A stretch of 64,000 nucleotides of DNA from Lewinellaceae bacterium (GTDB lineage Bacteria; Bacteroidota; Bacteroidia; Chitinophagales; Saprospiraceae), in assembly GCA_020636025.1 (NCBI GenBank), contig JACJYQ010000003.1, positions 186,001-250,000 of the forward strand. Direction: 5' to 3'. Positions 8,263-17,600 of this stretch are shown here, in pieces (the stretch's first letter is position 1; each line of letters begins with the position of its first letter). The position numbers and the translations under genes were made by a program. The notes beneath the pieces were generated by a model. It was not told where the DNA came from. It searched no databases and worked only from the letters and a program-made list of their open reading frames with translations.

Positions 8263-10299
8263 ATGGAATTTAAGATTACCTCTAATTACACACCTACAGG
8301 TGACCAGCCACAAGCCATTGAGCAACTTGTAAGCGGTGTAGATAATGGCGACCGGGCACAGGTGCTATTGGGTGTTACCGGTTCAGGAAAAACCTTTACA
8401 ATGGCGAATGTCATTGCCAGGCTGAACCGTCCAACGCTGGTGCTTACGCACAATAAAACACTCACCGCTCAGCTTTACGGGGAATTGCAGACTTTCTTTC
8501 CCGATAATGCCGTGGAGTACTTCGTCAGCTATTACGACTATTACCAACCGGAAGCTTATTTGTCGGTTTCAGATACCTATATTGAAAAAGACCTGCAGAT
8601 AAATGAACTGGTAGATAAGCTCAGGCTGAAAGCAACCTCAACCCTGCTTTCCGGACGCCGGGATATAGTGATTGTAGCGTCTGTCTCCTGCATTTACGGT
8701 ATGGGAAATCCTGATGATTACAAGACGGGGATCATACGGTTGGAAAAGGGGGGCAAAATGGACAAGACCGATTTCTTATACTCATTAACCAACAGCCTGT
8801 ATTCCCGCACAGAACTGGAGTTCGTGCGTGGAACCTTTCGGGTACGAGGTGACACAGTTGACGTAAGCCTTCCTTATGCCGATCACGGGCTGCGTATAGT
8901 TTTTTGGGGTAGTGAAATTGAGAGTATTGAAAGCTTCGACATCAGTACCGGCAAGCGTATCAATAACCTGGATGTGACGGCAATTTTTCCGGCAAATCTT
9001 TATGTGGCGCCAAAGGATCGGCTAAATCAGATCATGGACGATATCAAGGCAGAGATGTTGGAGCAGGAAAAGTTCTTCATCAATGAAGGCCGTATGCAAG
9101 AAGCACGCAGAATTGCCGAGCGAACTTCTTTTGATCTGGAAATGATACGGGAATTGGGATATTGCTCGGGAATTGAAAACTACTCCCGCTTTTTTGACCG
9201 ACGAAGACCCGGAACCCGGCCTTTCTGTCTGCTCGATTATTTCCCTGACGATTACCTCATGATCGTGGATGAGAGCCACGCAACCCTTCCTCAGGTGCGG
9301 GGCATGTGGGGCGGTGATCGGGCGCGAAAACAGTCGCTGGTAAACTTCGGTTTTCGCCTGCCCTCGGCCATGGATAACCGTCCGCTGAGTTTTGAGGAAT
9401 TTGAAGGCATGATCAACCAGGTGATCTTTGTAAGCGCTACACCGGCTGATTACGAACTTGAAATGACAGAAGGCGTGGTAGTGGAACAACTGGTGCGACC
9501 AACCGGCTTGCTGGATCCACCTATCGATGTGCGCCCTTCGATGAACCAGATCGATGATTTGTTGGAAGAAATACAGAAGCGGATAGAAAGAGAGGAAAGA
9601 ACCCTGGTGACCACGCTTACCAAAAGAATGGCCGAGGAGCTGGCCGACTATTTGGACAGGGTAGGGGTCCGTTGCCGGTATATTCACTCTGAAGTAGAAA
9701 CCCTGGAAAGAGTAGAAATACTTCGCTCTCTTAGGCTTGGAGAATTTGATGTGCTGATCGGGGTAAACCTGCTCAGGGAAGGTCTCGATCTGCCAGAGGT
9801 ATCGCTGGTGGCCATTCTTGATGCAGATAAAGAGGGCTTCCTGAGAAACGCCCGTTCACTCACCCAGACCGCCGGTCGTGCTGCGCGTAATTCAAATGGT
9901 CTCGTCATCTTTTATGCCGACAAGATCACGGATTCCATGCGTAGTACCATGGACGAAACGGAACGCCGCAGAACGGTTCAAATTGCCTATAATGAAGCCA
10001 ATGGTATTACCCCAACCACGGTAACCAAGACCAAAGAACAAATCATGGCTACGAAAAGTATTCTGGATATCCGGGGTGTAGAACAACCAAAATATTATGT
10101 TGAAAATGAAGAAGTTAATTTGGCTGCCGAACCCATTCTTGCTTATGCTTCCCGTTCTCAATTGGAAAGCATGATTGCAGAAACTGAAAAGCGCATGAAA
10201 GCCGCCGCCAAAGAACTCGACTTTATCACAGCTGCCCAGTTACGCGATGAGATGATCGCGCTGAAGAAAAAGCTGGGGGAGAAAATTGGAAGAGAGTGA
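8263..10299 (+). CDS. uvrB: UvrABC system protein B
   Basis: The 678-residue protein matches UvrB over its whole usual length. It has Walker A GVTGSGKT near residues 38-45, the beta-hairpin region with YYDYYQPEAY (about 88-97) used to separate the strands at damage, DEAD-like motif DESH, helicase motifs V-VI near 540 (QTAGRAARN), and a C-terminal UVR motif (about 635-670) that contacts UvrC. It receives damaged DNA from UvrA and loads UvrC in nucleotide excision repair. It is monocistronic here. No LexA-type site is apparent upstream. Confidence 0.97.
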   Translation: MEFKITSNYTPTGDQPQAIEQLVSGVDNGDRAQVLLGVTGSGKTFTMANVIARLNRPTLVLTHNKTLTAQLYGELQTFFPDNAVEYFVSYYDYYQPEAYLSVSDTYIEKDLQINELVDKLRLKATSTLLSGRRDIVIVASVSCIYGMGNPDDYKTGIIRLEKGGKMDKTDFLYSLTNSLYSRTELEFVRGTFRVRGDTVDVSLPYADHGLRIVFWGSEIESIESFDISTGKRINNLDVTAIFPANLYVAPKDRLNQIMDDIKAEMLEQEKFFINEGRMQEARRIAERTSFDLEMIRELGYCSGIENYSRFFDRRRPGTRPFCLLDYFPDDYLMIVDESHATLPQVRGMWGGDRARKQSLVNFGFRLPSAMDNRPLSFEEFEGMINQVIFVSATPADYELEMTEGVVVEQLVRPTGLLDPPIDVRPSMNQIDDLLEEIQKRIEREERTLVTTLTKRMAEELADYLDRVGVRCRYIHSEVETLERVEILRSLRLGEFDVLIGVNLLREGLDLPEVSLVAILDADKEGFLRNARSLTQTAGRAARNSNGLVIFYADKITDSMRSTMDETERRRTVQIAYNEANGITPTTVTKTKEQIMATKSILDIRGVEQPKYYVENEEVNLAAEPILAYASRSQLESMIAETEKRMKAAAKELDFITAAQLRDEMIALKKKLGEKIGRE

Positions 10300-10359
10300 T
10301 GGGGTGCTGAGTGCGGAGAGATGAGAGAATTAGCGTTTAATTATTATATCCAAACATAA

Positions 10360-10749
10360 ATGAACCCGGAAATACAAGCTTATAACGACAATCAAACAGC
10401 CACTGACAAAGCGATCTGTGATATCCTTTCTGATAAAATCAGTTCCTGCCTTCCTGAGGCGGAAAACAAGATATGGCATGCACATCCGGTTTGGTTTCTG
10501 GATGGAAATCCGGTGGCAGGTTACAGCAAATTAAAAGGCTGTATTCGTTTGCTGTTTTGGAGTGGACAGAGTTTTGAGGAAGATAGCCTGCAAATAGAAG
10601 GCAAGTTTAAAGCCGCAGAAATGCGATATACAGCAGCTGATCAGATTAATGTGGAAGACCTGGAACGATGGCTGGGCAAGGCTCGTGATATTCAATGGGA
10701 CTATAAAAATATTGTGAAGCGGAAAGGGAAACTTGAACGGCTGAAGTAA
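10360..10749 (+). CDS. DUF1801-domain protein
   Basis: The 129-residue product matches the DUF1801 (YdhG-like) family: an N-terminal helix, the IWHAHPVWFLDGNPVAGYS segment (about 43-61) that is the family's most recognisable stretch, and a C-terminal helical pair. The fold is related to small alpha/beta proteins of the iron-chaperone/CyaY-like group, but no activity is established for this branch. It lies 60 bp after uvrB on the same strand, so shared transcription is possible. It is followed by REP-like and word-array repeats. Confidence 0.75.
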   Translation: MNPEIQAYNDNQTATDKAICDILSDKISSCLPEAENKIWHAHPVWFLDGNPVAGYSKLKGCIRLLFWSGQSFEEDSLQIEGKFKAAEMRYTAADQINVEDLERWLGKARDIQWDYKNIVKRKGKLERLK

Positions 10750-10768
10750 GATTATTGAGGTGCAAATT

Positions 10769-10934
10769 CGCCGCGCTTGTGTCTTCTGACCAAGCGCATC
10801 ATCACGCGAGGTGTACAAGCAAACCAGGATGCTATGCCTCGCCTAACAGAGATTTCTTATTAGGCTTCTACTGATTTTATGGTTGTTTGACCACTCACGT
10901 AGCGTGCGCTTGGTCAGAAGACACAAGCGCGGCG
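10769..10934. repeat. REP/BIME-like inverted pair (CTTGGTC hairpin family)
   Basis: Perfect 30-bp reverse-complementary arms lie at 10769-10798 and 10905-10934, separated by 106 bp. Each arm can also fold by itself (GCGCTTG...CAAGCGC around TTCT or AGAA). Related hairpins occur at 50415-50438 and 57541-57836. This is the arrangement of REP units in inverted pairs. Confidence 0.8.
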
Positions 10935-10954
10935 GGAGGTTGTTGTGTTGTCCC

Positions 10955-11107
10955 TTTATTGACAATTGAAGATTACATAATTACATGATTGATGATGGAA
11001 TTTTCGAGGGAAGATTGTGAAATCATTTAGTTTTCTCAGATAGCACATTTTAAATTTTCCATTCAATTGTAAATCATGTAATTATGTAATCTTCAATTGT
11101 CAATAAA
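10955..11107. repeat. Inverted word-array element (ATTACAT/ATTGAAG words)
   Basis: The arms 10955-10990 and 11072-11107 are perfect 36-bp reverse complements composed of words like ATTGACA, ATTGAAG and ATTACAT. The right arm overlaps the 3' end of the aminotransferase gene: its last four sense codons and TGA stop (11093-11107) are repeat sequence. About 20 bp of the arm recur in the element at 34814-34924. Confidence 0.88.
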
Positions 11108-12199
11108 AATTCGGTTCTTGTCCCGACACCTCAACAAATGCTGAAAAACAATTTCATTCTCGGCAGGCGAACCAATCGACAACCTGAACGTGTTCTTCAG
11201 CAAAGGCCCCGCAGAAGTATTCAGCACCTTGATTCCTTCCTGGCTGAGTTCTTCCATCAGTTTTTGAAAGCAGTGTTCGTTGTTCACCCGGAGCAACAGG
11301 AAGTTACCTTCCGATTTAAAAACTTCAAGTTGTTCAGGGTTGAAATTTTCCTTAATCAATAGATACATATACTCCCGCTCTGAAATAATTTGCTGTACCA
11401 GTTTTTGGGATGCCTCCAAAAAGGAAGGTTTGAAAAGAATGTTTCTGGCGAATGCAAGAGAAAAGGGCGTGATGGAAAATTGTAAAATCAGTTTTTTGAT
11501 TAAAGCAGCCATGCCTGGAGCAGCACATAGATAGCCAAGCCTTAAACCTGCCACCGGGAAAGCCTTTGAAAAGGATCTTAATACAATCAGGTTATCATAT
11601 TTTTTTACCAAAGGGGTAAAATCGGTTTTTGAGAACTCGCAATACACCCCGTCTACAATAATAACGGATTTAGGGTTGTTTCTCAGCAGGTTTTCCACGG
11701 TTTCAAATTCAATGGAATTCCCGACCGGGTTGTTGGGTGAAGTAATGATTAAAACAGAGTTTTCATTTAGCTGTGGTAGATTGGCGTAGTCGTATTCCAG
11801 ATCATCAGTGAGTAACCAGGGCTTGTAAGGGATGTTGTAGGTCTTACAATGGTAGTCGAAAAGCGAGTACGATGGTTGTGTAATAACGATCTCCTTCTGG
11901 TTCAGCGCAAAGTAATTCAGCAGCGTGGTGATGATGTTGGCCGAACCCGGGCCAAGCGCGATATTCTCCTGAGAAAGTCCGCAGTAGTTCGCGATACTGG
12001 ATTCAATATCTTTGTAATCGGCGCAAGGGTAGCGGTTCCAGTTGGCTTCCAGAAGTTTATGCATAACCTCCATTTTCAGAGCCAGATCGATATCATGAGA
12101 CAGTTCGTTTTTATCCAGCAGGAAACGCGATTTGTGTTGGTTAACGGGCACTCGGATGGCTGCCTGCTGAAGTGCAGGATTGAAGAAATTCTCTACCAT
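11093..12199 (-). CDS. HisC-like PLP-dependent aminotransferase
   Basis: The 368-residue protein is a fold-type I class I/II aminotransferase close to the histidinol-phosphate aminotransferase group. Visible features are LDKNEL (28-33, like the LxxNE motif of HisC), SPNNPVG (154-160), D183 for the pyridine nitrogen, and SFSKAFP with the Schiff-base lysine K212 followed by GLRLGY. No other his genes are nearby. It lies 12 bp downstream of the GRAS methyltransferase gene and is almost certainly co-transcribed with it, so it more likely serves a small-molecule pathway with that enzyme than histidine synthesis. Its C-terminal FIDN is encoded by the neighbouring repeat arm. Confidence 0.85.
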   Translation of the reverse strand: MVENFFNPALQQAAIRVPVNQHKSRFLLDKNELSHDIDLALKMEVMHKLLEANWNRYPCADYKDIESSIANYCGLSQENIALGPGSANIITTLLNYFALNQKEIVITQPSYSLFDYHCKTYNIPYKPWLLTDDLEYDYANLPQLNENSVLIITSPNNPVGNSIEFETVENLLRNNPKSVIIVDGVYCEFSKTDFTPLVKKYDNLIVLRSFSKAFPVAGLRLGYLCAAPGMAALIKKLILQFSITPFSLAFARNILFKPSFLEASQKLVQQIISEREYMYLLIKENFNPEQLEVFKSEGNFLLLRVNNEHCFQKLMEELSQEGIKVLNTSAGPLLKNTFRLSIGSPAENEIVFQHLLRCRDKNRIFIDN

Positions 12200-12211
12200 G
12201 TCAGATTGTTT

Positions 12212-13285
12212 TTAGTTGGCGTAGATGACGGCCAGAACGGTTTCTTTGTCGAAGGTGAAGCCCAGGAAGCCTTCCTGGTGGTGTTGGATCTTTACGCTGC
12301 CTGCAGAGCTGACAGGTGATACCAGGCACTCGTTTTTAATGGAAAACTGTTGCTCGGTAAGTTTCTCGATCCAGTGAGTAGCCGGCTCGTGTTTTTCGTA
12401 TCGGTCTTTCTCGTCTTTTCCGATGATGTCCTCTATTTCGCGACCGAAAAACAGCTTAAGGGCGTTCTTGTCTTTCTGTTCAATATCGATCTGATCGATT
12501 ACCTGGAAAATGCTGTAGAAGTGATTGTAGCAGTTTACAAAGCGGCTATAAAAATCGGGCTCGTAGTGATTTACATTTGGCTCTATGAGTATAAAAGCGG
12601 CTGGATTGATCTTCCTGATGCTGGCAATAGTTTTACGGCGGTTCCGGTCCGACTGGATGTGATGAAGCGCCAGCGAGGCATTTACCACTACGGTACCGGA
12701 AAGATTCCCTATTGATTCAAAGTTCACATTTTCCGCAGAGTCGCAGATGCCTGTGAATTCTATGTCAAACGGAACTCTTTCCTGGTAAGCCATAATGTTC
12801 GTTTCAGCTTGTTGGAGGGCATCGCCATAAGGCTCAATGCCGATGATATTCAATTTTTTGAGATGGCGCATGGTCGCTACGCCTTCGAGGATATTCATGA
12901 TTTGGGTGCCTTGTCCGATACCGATATCAATCAGCGTAACATCAGGATGTTGGCTAATGATGTCAACAATCGCCTGGTTGGTGATCATCTGACTGTATTT
13001 TACAAAGGGAAACTTCTCGATCAGGATGTTGAAAAGCTGGATCTGGGAAGTTTCATAGCGGTTCAGGTAAATGTTCTCACCAATGAATTCGGAACAAATT
13101 CGCTTATTGAGTGCCTTTATTAAAAGGGTTGCTAGGAGCTTCTGTGAATCGGTTTCCATACCTTCCATGCAATAGGAAAACAGTTCTTCGATTTCACTTT
13201 TGGTTTGTTCGTTGAAATCCACTTGATCCAGTCGCATGATGTCCTGAAGAGATTTGTAAACGTCGATGGTGGCGGTTGCAGTCAT
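12212..13285 (-). CDS. Bacterial GRAS-family protein (SAM methyltransferase fold)
   Basis: The 357-residue protein shows the motifs of GRAS proteins, best known as plant regulators (DELLA, SCARECROW). They are PFVKYSQMITNQAI (93-106); the VHIID-type motif VTLIDIGIGQG (116-126), also a Rossmann SAM-binding loop; IEPNVNH...FYSRF...FYSIF (234-260), matching the plant EQEANHN...RF...YYS segment; and FGREIEDIIG...DRYEKHE...W (280-305), matching PFYRE with RVERHE. Bacterial GRAS proteins are regarded as Rossmann methyltransferases acting on small molecules. The gene lies between a 39-residue membrane peptide and an aminotransferase, which suggests a small-molecule modification operon. The substrate is unknown. 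Confidence 0.88.
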   Translation of the reverse strand: MTATATIDVYKSLQDIMRLDQVDFNEQTKSEIEELFSYCMEGMETDSQKLLATLLIKALNKRICSEFIGENIYLNRYETSQIQLFNILIEKFPFVKYSQMITNQAIVDIISQHPDVTLIDIGIGQGTQIMNILEGVATMRHLKKLNIIGIEPYGDALQQAETNIMAYQERVPFDIEFTGICDSAENVNFESIGNLSGTVVVNASLALHHIQSDRNRRKTIASIRKINPAAFILIEPNVNHYEPDFYSRFVNCYNHFYSIFQVIDQIDIEQKDKNALKLFFGREIEDIIGKDEKDRYEKHEPATHWIEKLTEQQFSIKNECLVSPVSSAGSVKIQHHQEGFLGFTFDKETVLAVIYAN

Positions 13286-13304
13286 TGTAATTTTGGTTGC
13301 AGTT

Positions 13305-13424
13305 TTATTTGATCAACATAACAAATGCGAGCAGGATCAGAATTACGGCGCCCAAGAACAGGAGATCGTAACTGTAGAAGGCAAGCTTCTTTTTAATACC
13401 CGATTTATTTTGTTTGTGTAACAT
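13305..13424 (-). CDS. Small single-pass membrane peptide (39 aa)
   Basis: I read an ATG at 13424 and a TAA at 13305-13307, giving 39 residues. The first 14 are polar and basic (MLHKQNKSGIKKK) and the rest form one membrane helix (about 21-38, LLFLGAVILILLAFVMLI). The inside-positive charge pattern and the 19-bp gap to the GRAS gene support a real small protein in the same operon. Against it, a possible promoter box at 13429-13436 would leave almost no 5' leader. Function is unknown. Confidence 0.55.
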   Translation of the reverse strand: MLHKQNKSGIKKKLAFYSYDLLFLGAVILILLAFVMLIK

Positions 13425-13428
13425 GCCA

Positions 13429-13436
13429 CAAATGTA
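13429..13436 (-). promoter_or_regulatory. Candidate -7 box for the GRAS operon
   Basis: On the minus strand this reads TACATTTG, a full match to the Bacteroidota -7 consensus TAnnTTTG. No TTTG lies at the expected -33 distance. Instead a 20-bp direct repeat begins 29 bp upstream, as expected of an activator-dependent promoter. Transcription would begin at or very near the ATG of the 39-residue gene. Confidence 0.35.
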
Positions 13437-13465
13437 TGGGGCGGTGGCGGGAGAGGCTAATGGCA

Positions 13466-13517
13466 CTTAGTCATTGACAGACTTTCTTAGTGAATGACAG
13501 ATTTTGTTAGTGGATAT
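13466..13517. promoter_or_regulatory. 20-bp-period direct repeat upstream of the GRAS operon
   Basis: Two adjacent 20-bp units (13466-13485 and 13486-13505) match at 17 of 20 positions, with a weaker partial third unit from 13506. On the minus strand each contains TCTGTCAnTnACTAAG. Two-turn-spaced direct repeats are typical of LytTR-type regulators, and a LytTR gene is encoded next door at 13871-14617. An activator site for the operon at 13424-11093 is the likely meaning. Confidence 0.5.
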
Positions 13518-13572
13518 GTTTGGGGGGATTTCCGATATTCGATTTGTTCGATTTCCGATTTCCGAATTAATA

Positions 13573-13838
13573 AATCAGCCCCAAAGGGGCGATATCTCCT
13601 AACGTAGGGTGTGACCCTATGTATTCCGCGCATCTAAAAAGAAGCCCCGAAGGGGTGACATAATAGTGAGCGTGTGTAAATCCCGCCCCTTCAGGGCTCA
13701 TTTCTCACCAGATTCCCTTCCCGTAGGGCTACACCCTACGTTAGGAGATCGCGCCCTTTCAGGGCTTATTACTCACCAGATCCCCTTCCCGTAGGGCTAT
13801 ACCCTACGTTAGGAGATATCGCCCCTTTGGGGCTGATT
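13573..13838. repeat. Composite REP-type element with perfect 38-bp terminal inverted repeats
   Basis: The ends 13573-13610 and 13801-13838 are exact 38-bp reverse complements, each containing a GCCCCAAAGGGGC hairpin and a CTAACGTAGGGT block. The interior holds further hairpins and a roughly 60-bp direct repeat with 68-bp period (from about 13695 and 13763). Together with word-like CGATTTC repeats at 13529-13563, it fills most of the gap between the LytTR gene and the GRAS operon. There is no coding content. It is probably a non-autonomous mobile REP cluster. Confidence 0.8.
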
Positions 13839-13870
13839 CATTTAATTCTGGTATCGGAGAAACTCAATCG

Positions 13871-14617
13871 TCAAAATTTCGCAAACAGCTGGAAAAATTC
13901 ATCCCGCTTGCTTCTGGAGATGGTGATCTGGGTATTGTCGGGCATGAGTATATAGCCACCGTCGCCACGCACAAACCTGCTGATGTGGTTGATATTCACT
14001 AGATAAGAGTTGTGCACCCGGAAAAAATCTTTGCCCGAGAGAGTCTCGTCAATTTCTTTCAGGGTTTTGGCCACCAGCATTTTCCGGTTGTCGGCCATCA
14101 CCACATTGGTGTAATTGCTTTCGGCCTGACAATACGCGATATCCTTAGTTTGCACAAAAACCAATCCGTCGCCGGTTGACAGCGCAATTCTTTCCACATT
14201 TGTTTTCTGATTCATCAGGCTGTGGAAAAGCAATTCCATCTGCTCTGTGCTTGGCGTGCTTTTCTTTTGTTTGAGGCGCTCGGCAGTGGCTACGAGATCA
14301 TCCGGATCTATGGGTTTGAGTAGATAGTTTAAGGCAGAATGCCGAAATGCCCTGACAGCGAACTGGTCATATGCCGTAGTAAAAACCACTTCAAAATTGA
14401 TGTTTTTGATACGGTCAAGCATTTCAAATCCATTCATTTTGGGCATTTCAATGTCCAGAAACACCACATCGGGGTTCAACTCCTGGATGGCTTCTATGCC
14501 TTCAGCTGCTGAATTGCATTTTTTTAATATGCTGATTTCTGGGCAGTAAGTACCCATCAGCCACTCGAGCATTTCCAGGCTGCTTTTTTCGTCGTCAATT
14601 AGAATTGCCTTTATCAT
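13871..14617 (-). CDS. LytTR-family response regulator
   Basis: The 248-residue protein has an N-terminal receiver domain (about 1-120) with acidic pocket DDE near residue 8, phospho-acceptor Asp in FLDIEMPKMNG, and the conserved Lys in LLKPID. A C-terminal LytTR DNA-binding domain (about 148-245) includes AESNYTNV and FFRVHNSYLVN. It is the partner of the sensor kinase whose gene ends 5 bp upstream. LytTR proteins bind pairs of direct repeats; a candidate pair lies at 13466-13505, 366 bp downstream of this gene's stop codon and in front of the GRAS operon. Confidence 0.93.
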   Translation of the reverse strand: MIKAILIDDEKSSLEMLEWLMGTYCPEISILKKCNSAAEGIEAIQELNPDVVFLDIEMPKMNGFEMLDRIKNINFEVVFTTAYDQFAVRAFRHSALNYLLKPIDPDDLVATAERLKQKKSTPSTEQMELLFHSLMNQKTNVERIALSTGDGLVFVQTKDIAYCQAESNYTNVVMADNRKMLVAKTLKEIDETLSGKDFFRVHNSYLVNINHISRFVRGDGGYILMPDNTQITISRSKRDEFFQLFAKF

Positions 14618-14622
14618 GCTTG

Positions 14623-17600
14623 CTAAATTGGAATGGTGATGATGACTTTGGTGCCACTGGCCAAACCTTGTTCATCGTACAAATCAATTATTTCCTGAGA
14701 ACCGGCCATTGTGTTGCCTTCGCCTGTTATTTGTAAACGCTCCTCTGTAAGCCGCATACCCATGGATTTTCTGGTTGGTGCATTAGGGCTTTTGTATTCC
14801 CTTGCCTTTTCTCTGCCTATTCCGTTATCAATGATTTCACAGGTCAGGGCTTCTTCACTCCCACCCACCTTAATGATTAAATGCCCTCCAGATTCTTTAT
14901 GAAGCAATCCATGCCAGATAGCATTTTCCACATAAGGCTGGATGATCATGGGTGGAATTTCCACATTCTCCGGATCTATTTCGGGGGCTACTTCTATAGC
15001 ATAGGTGAATTTATGATCAAAGCGCAACAGCTCCATCTCAATGTAGAGTTTCAACGCTTCCAACTCATTTGAGAGCACTACACTTTTACTGGCAGAGTTG
15101 TCGAGTATGAGTCTGATCAGCTTTGCAAACTTGGTTAAATACAGCGAGGATGTTTTAATGTCGCTTTTAATGATGTACCGATTAATCGAGTTCAGGCAGT
15201 TAAAAATGAAATGCGGGTTCATTTGCGCGCGCAATGCCTGCATACGCGATTCAGCCAGCTGTTTGTTGAATTCTGTTTTGAGTTTTTCAGTGCGTTCTAT
15301 TTGCCGGACCCGGTAGAGGTACAGACTATAAATCAATCCGGAAAAGAAAAAAGCTGCTAAAACTATGAACCAGGTCTTTTTGTAATAATGGGTTTCAATG
15401 AATACAGGTACAGCAATTGGTTCTCCCCAAATGCCTTCATTATTGGCAACTTTTACCTTAAACACATACTTGCCACCGTTCAGGTTGGTATAGTTTGCAT
15501 AGCGCCTGGCGCCACAATACACCCAGTCTTTATCCCAGCCTTCCAGTTTATAGGCAAACTGATTCAAAGATTGGTTTGTAAAGTCGAAACACCCGAAATC
15601 GAATGAAAAGAAGTCTTCATCCGGGTGAACGATAACCGTTTGCCCATCCTGATATCGCTCAGATTGATCCTTGTTGAAAATGCTGAACTTGTCAATATAG
15701 ACTTCAGGTAAAGGAGCAACCCTGTTTGCGGCTTCGAAATTCACCCGACAATATTTTCCCGGTGTGGTGATGTAAAAAGAAGAGCCACCCGCCTTCATGA
15801 AATCCATGTTTACCGTATTCTTGTCCATACCGGCTCCATGATTGAATATCCGGTATTGCAAGGTTTTGTAATTCATGTACACCGCACCCTTAAAAGTTGA
15901 AACCCAGATGTTTCCCTCCGGATCGGTATTCATATCTGCGAGTCGTGAAAAAGGCAACCCATCAGCTTCGGTAATAAGCTTGCCGACTGCCTTGTTGGGA
16001 TCCTGAATGTCTATCTTTAATAATCCTTTTTTATTAACCCCCATCCAGATGTTTCCGGCGCCGTCAGCAGCAATTCCTCTTACATCTTCTTTTGTAAGAG
16101 CCTGTATTTCTGTAGGGAGTGGCCATGAATATGAATTGCTTTTTTTATCATAAATGCCAATTTTACCACCTCCAAAAACCCACATTCTATCGTATTTATC
16201 CCAAATGATTACACCGATTCCCGGAAACACGGACGAATTTGAAGTTACGTTGTTTACAGATGGTGCCAGTTTGCGCGTTTCACGGGAGAAGCGATGTAAA
16301 CCACCCATACCTGTAACAACCCACATATCTCTATCCTTATCCATTTTGATAGAATTAAAATGTGGATTTCCATTGTATTCATTTTTCTCAAATGGGTCGG
16401 ATATTTTAATCATGCGGCGCTTTGCCCTGTCGAATTCGTACAGATAATCCCTGCTGGATATCCACAAACTTCCCATAGTATCGAGTACTAAATCAGTAAT
16501 AACCTTGAATTGATTGCCGCTACTTGGATCAATGTCAATATCAAAGACTTGTAGCTCTTTCTTACGGGGATCCATGACGTTTAACCCGTTGCCGTAAACA
16601 GTGGCAAAGTAGGTAGCGTGACACTTCGGATCTTCTATTATCCTGGAGATGTAAAAGTCATTGGTGTTTTGACTCGATGCAATTGGAAGCGACTTGAAAT
16701 GAAAGATGTTGGAATTTGGGTTGTACTTGAACAATCCATCATAAGTAAGCATGAACAACACCCCATCTCTGGTAGTATTTACGAGTGAAACCCCTTTAAA
16801 TTTTTCGCCTCCGCTTGTAACAAACTGAAACTCCTTTTTACTGATTGTGAAAATACCCAATCCCCGATCAGTTGAAGAAACCCAAAGTTCATCCGGGCTT
16901 TTCCATTCGAGATTAAAGTTGATATTCCCAAATGAGGAATTGAGGTCCTTCAGGTCATACTTATACGTTTGAAATGTCTCTGATTTTCTGTCAAAATAAC
17001 TTACGCCACCACCCCATGCTGTTAGCCAAAAACCTATATTGCCATTAGGCAGGAGGTAATTGAAATAATCACTGCGCCCTTGAGTTGGGTCTATAATTCC
17101 GTATCTCTTAAATGAAAATGTTTCACTTTTTCTGTCAAAGCTATATAAACCATTGGCAGTACAGAGCCACATCAATCCATTCGAGTCTTCATAAGCATAC
17201 GTTACTGTATTATAGGATGATTGGAGTTCCCTGGAGTAGCGTTTATCGATATCGGGCAAATTATAACGCTTGTAGAATCCTGTTCTTGGGTAATACACAT
17301 TAAGGCCAAGTTCGCGGCTGCTAAACCATAATCCACCGTCACGGTCGCGAAGAAAAACCCTGATATAGCCCTTGGCTTCCTCAGGATTCATCAGACTATC
17401 AAGATCAAAGTTTTCGAAACACTGACATTCCGGGATGAATCGACTCAATCGGTTTCGGGTGTATCCCAACCACAGTGTTCCTTCGTAATCTACAAATAGT
17501 GTTTGCCCAACATCATCTTGCAGCGAATTAGAGTTCCCTTCTTCATGGCGGAATATCTTAAAAGACTTGCCGTCGTAACGGTTCAAGCCGTCATAAGTAC

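Noticed and set aside
11093..12199. Assignment of the aminotransferase as hisC of histidine biosynthesis
   Set aside because: No other his genes are nearby and the gene is in an operon with a GRAS methyltransferase; similarity to HisC is only at family level.
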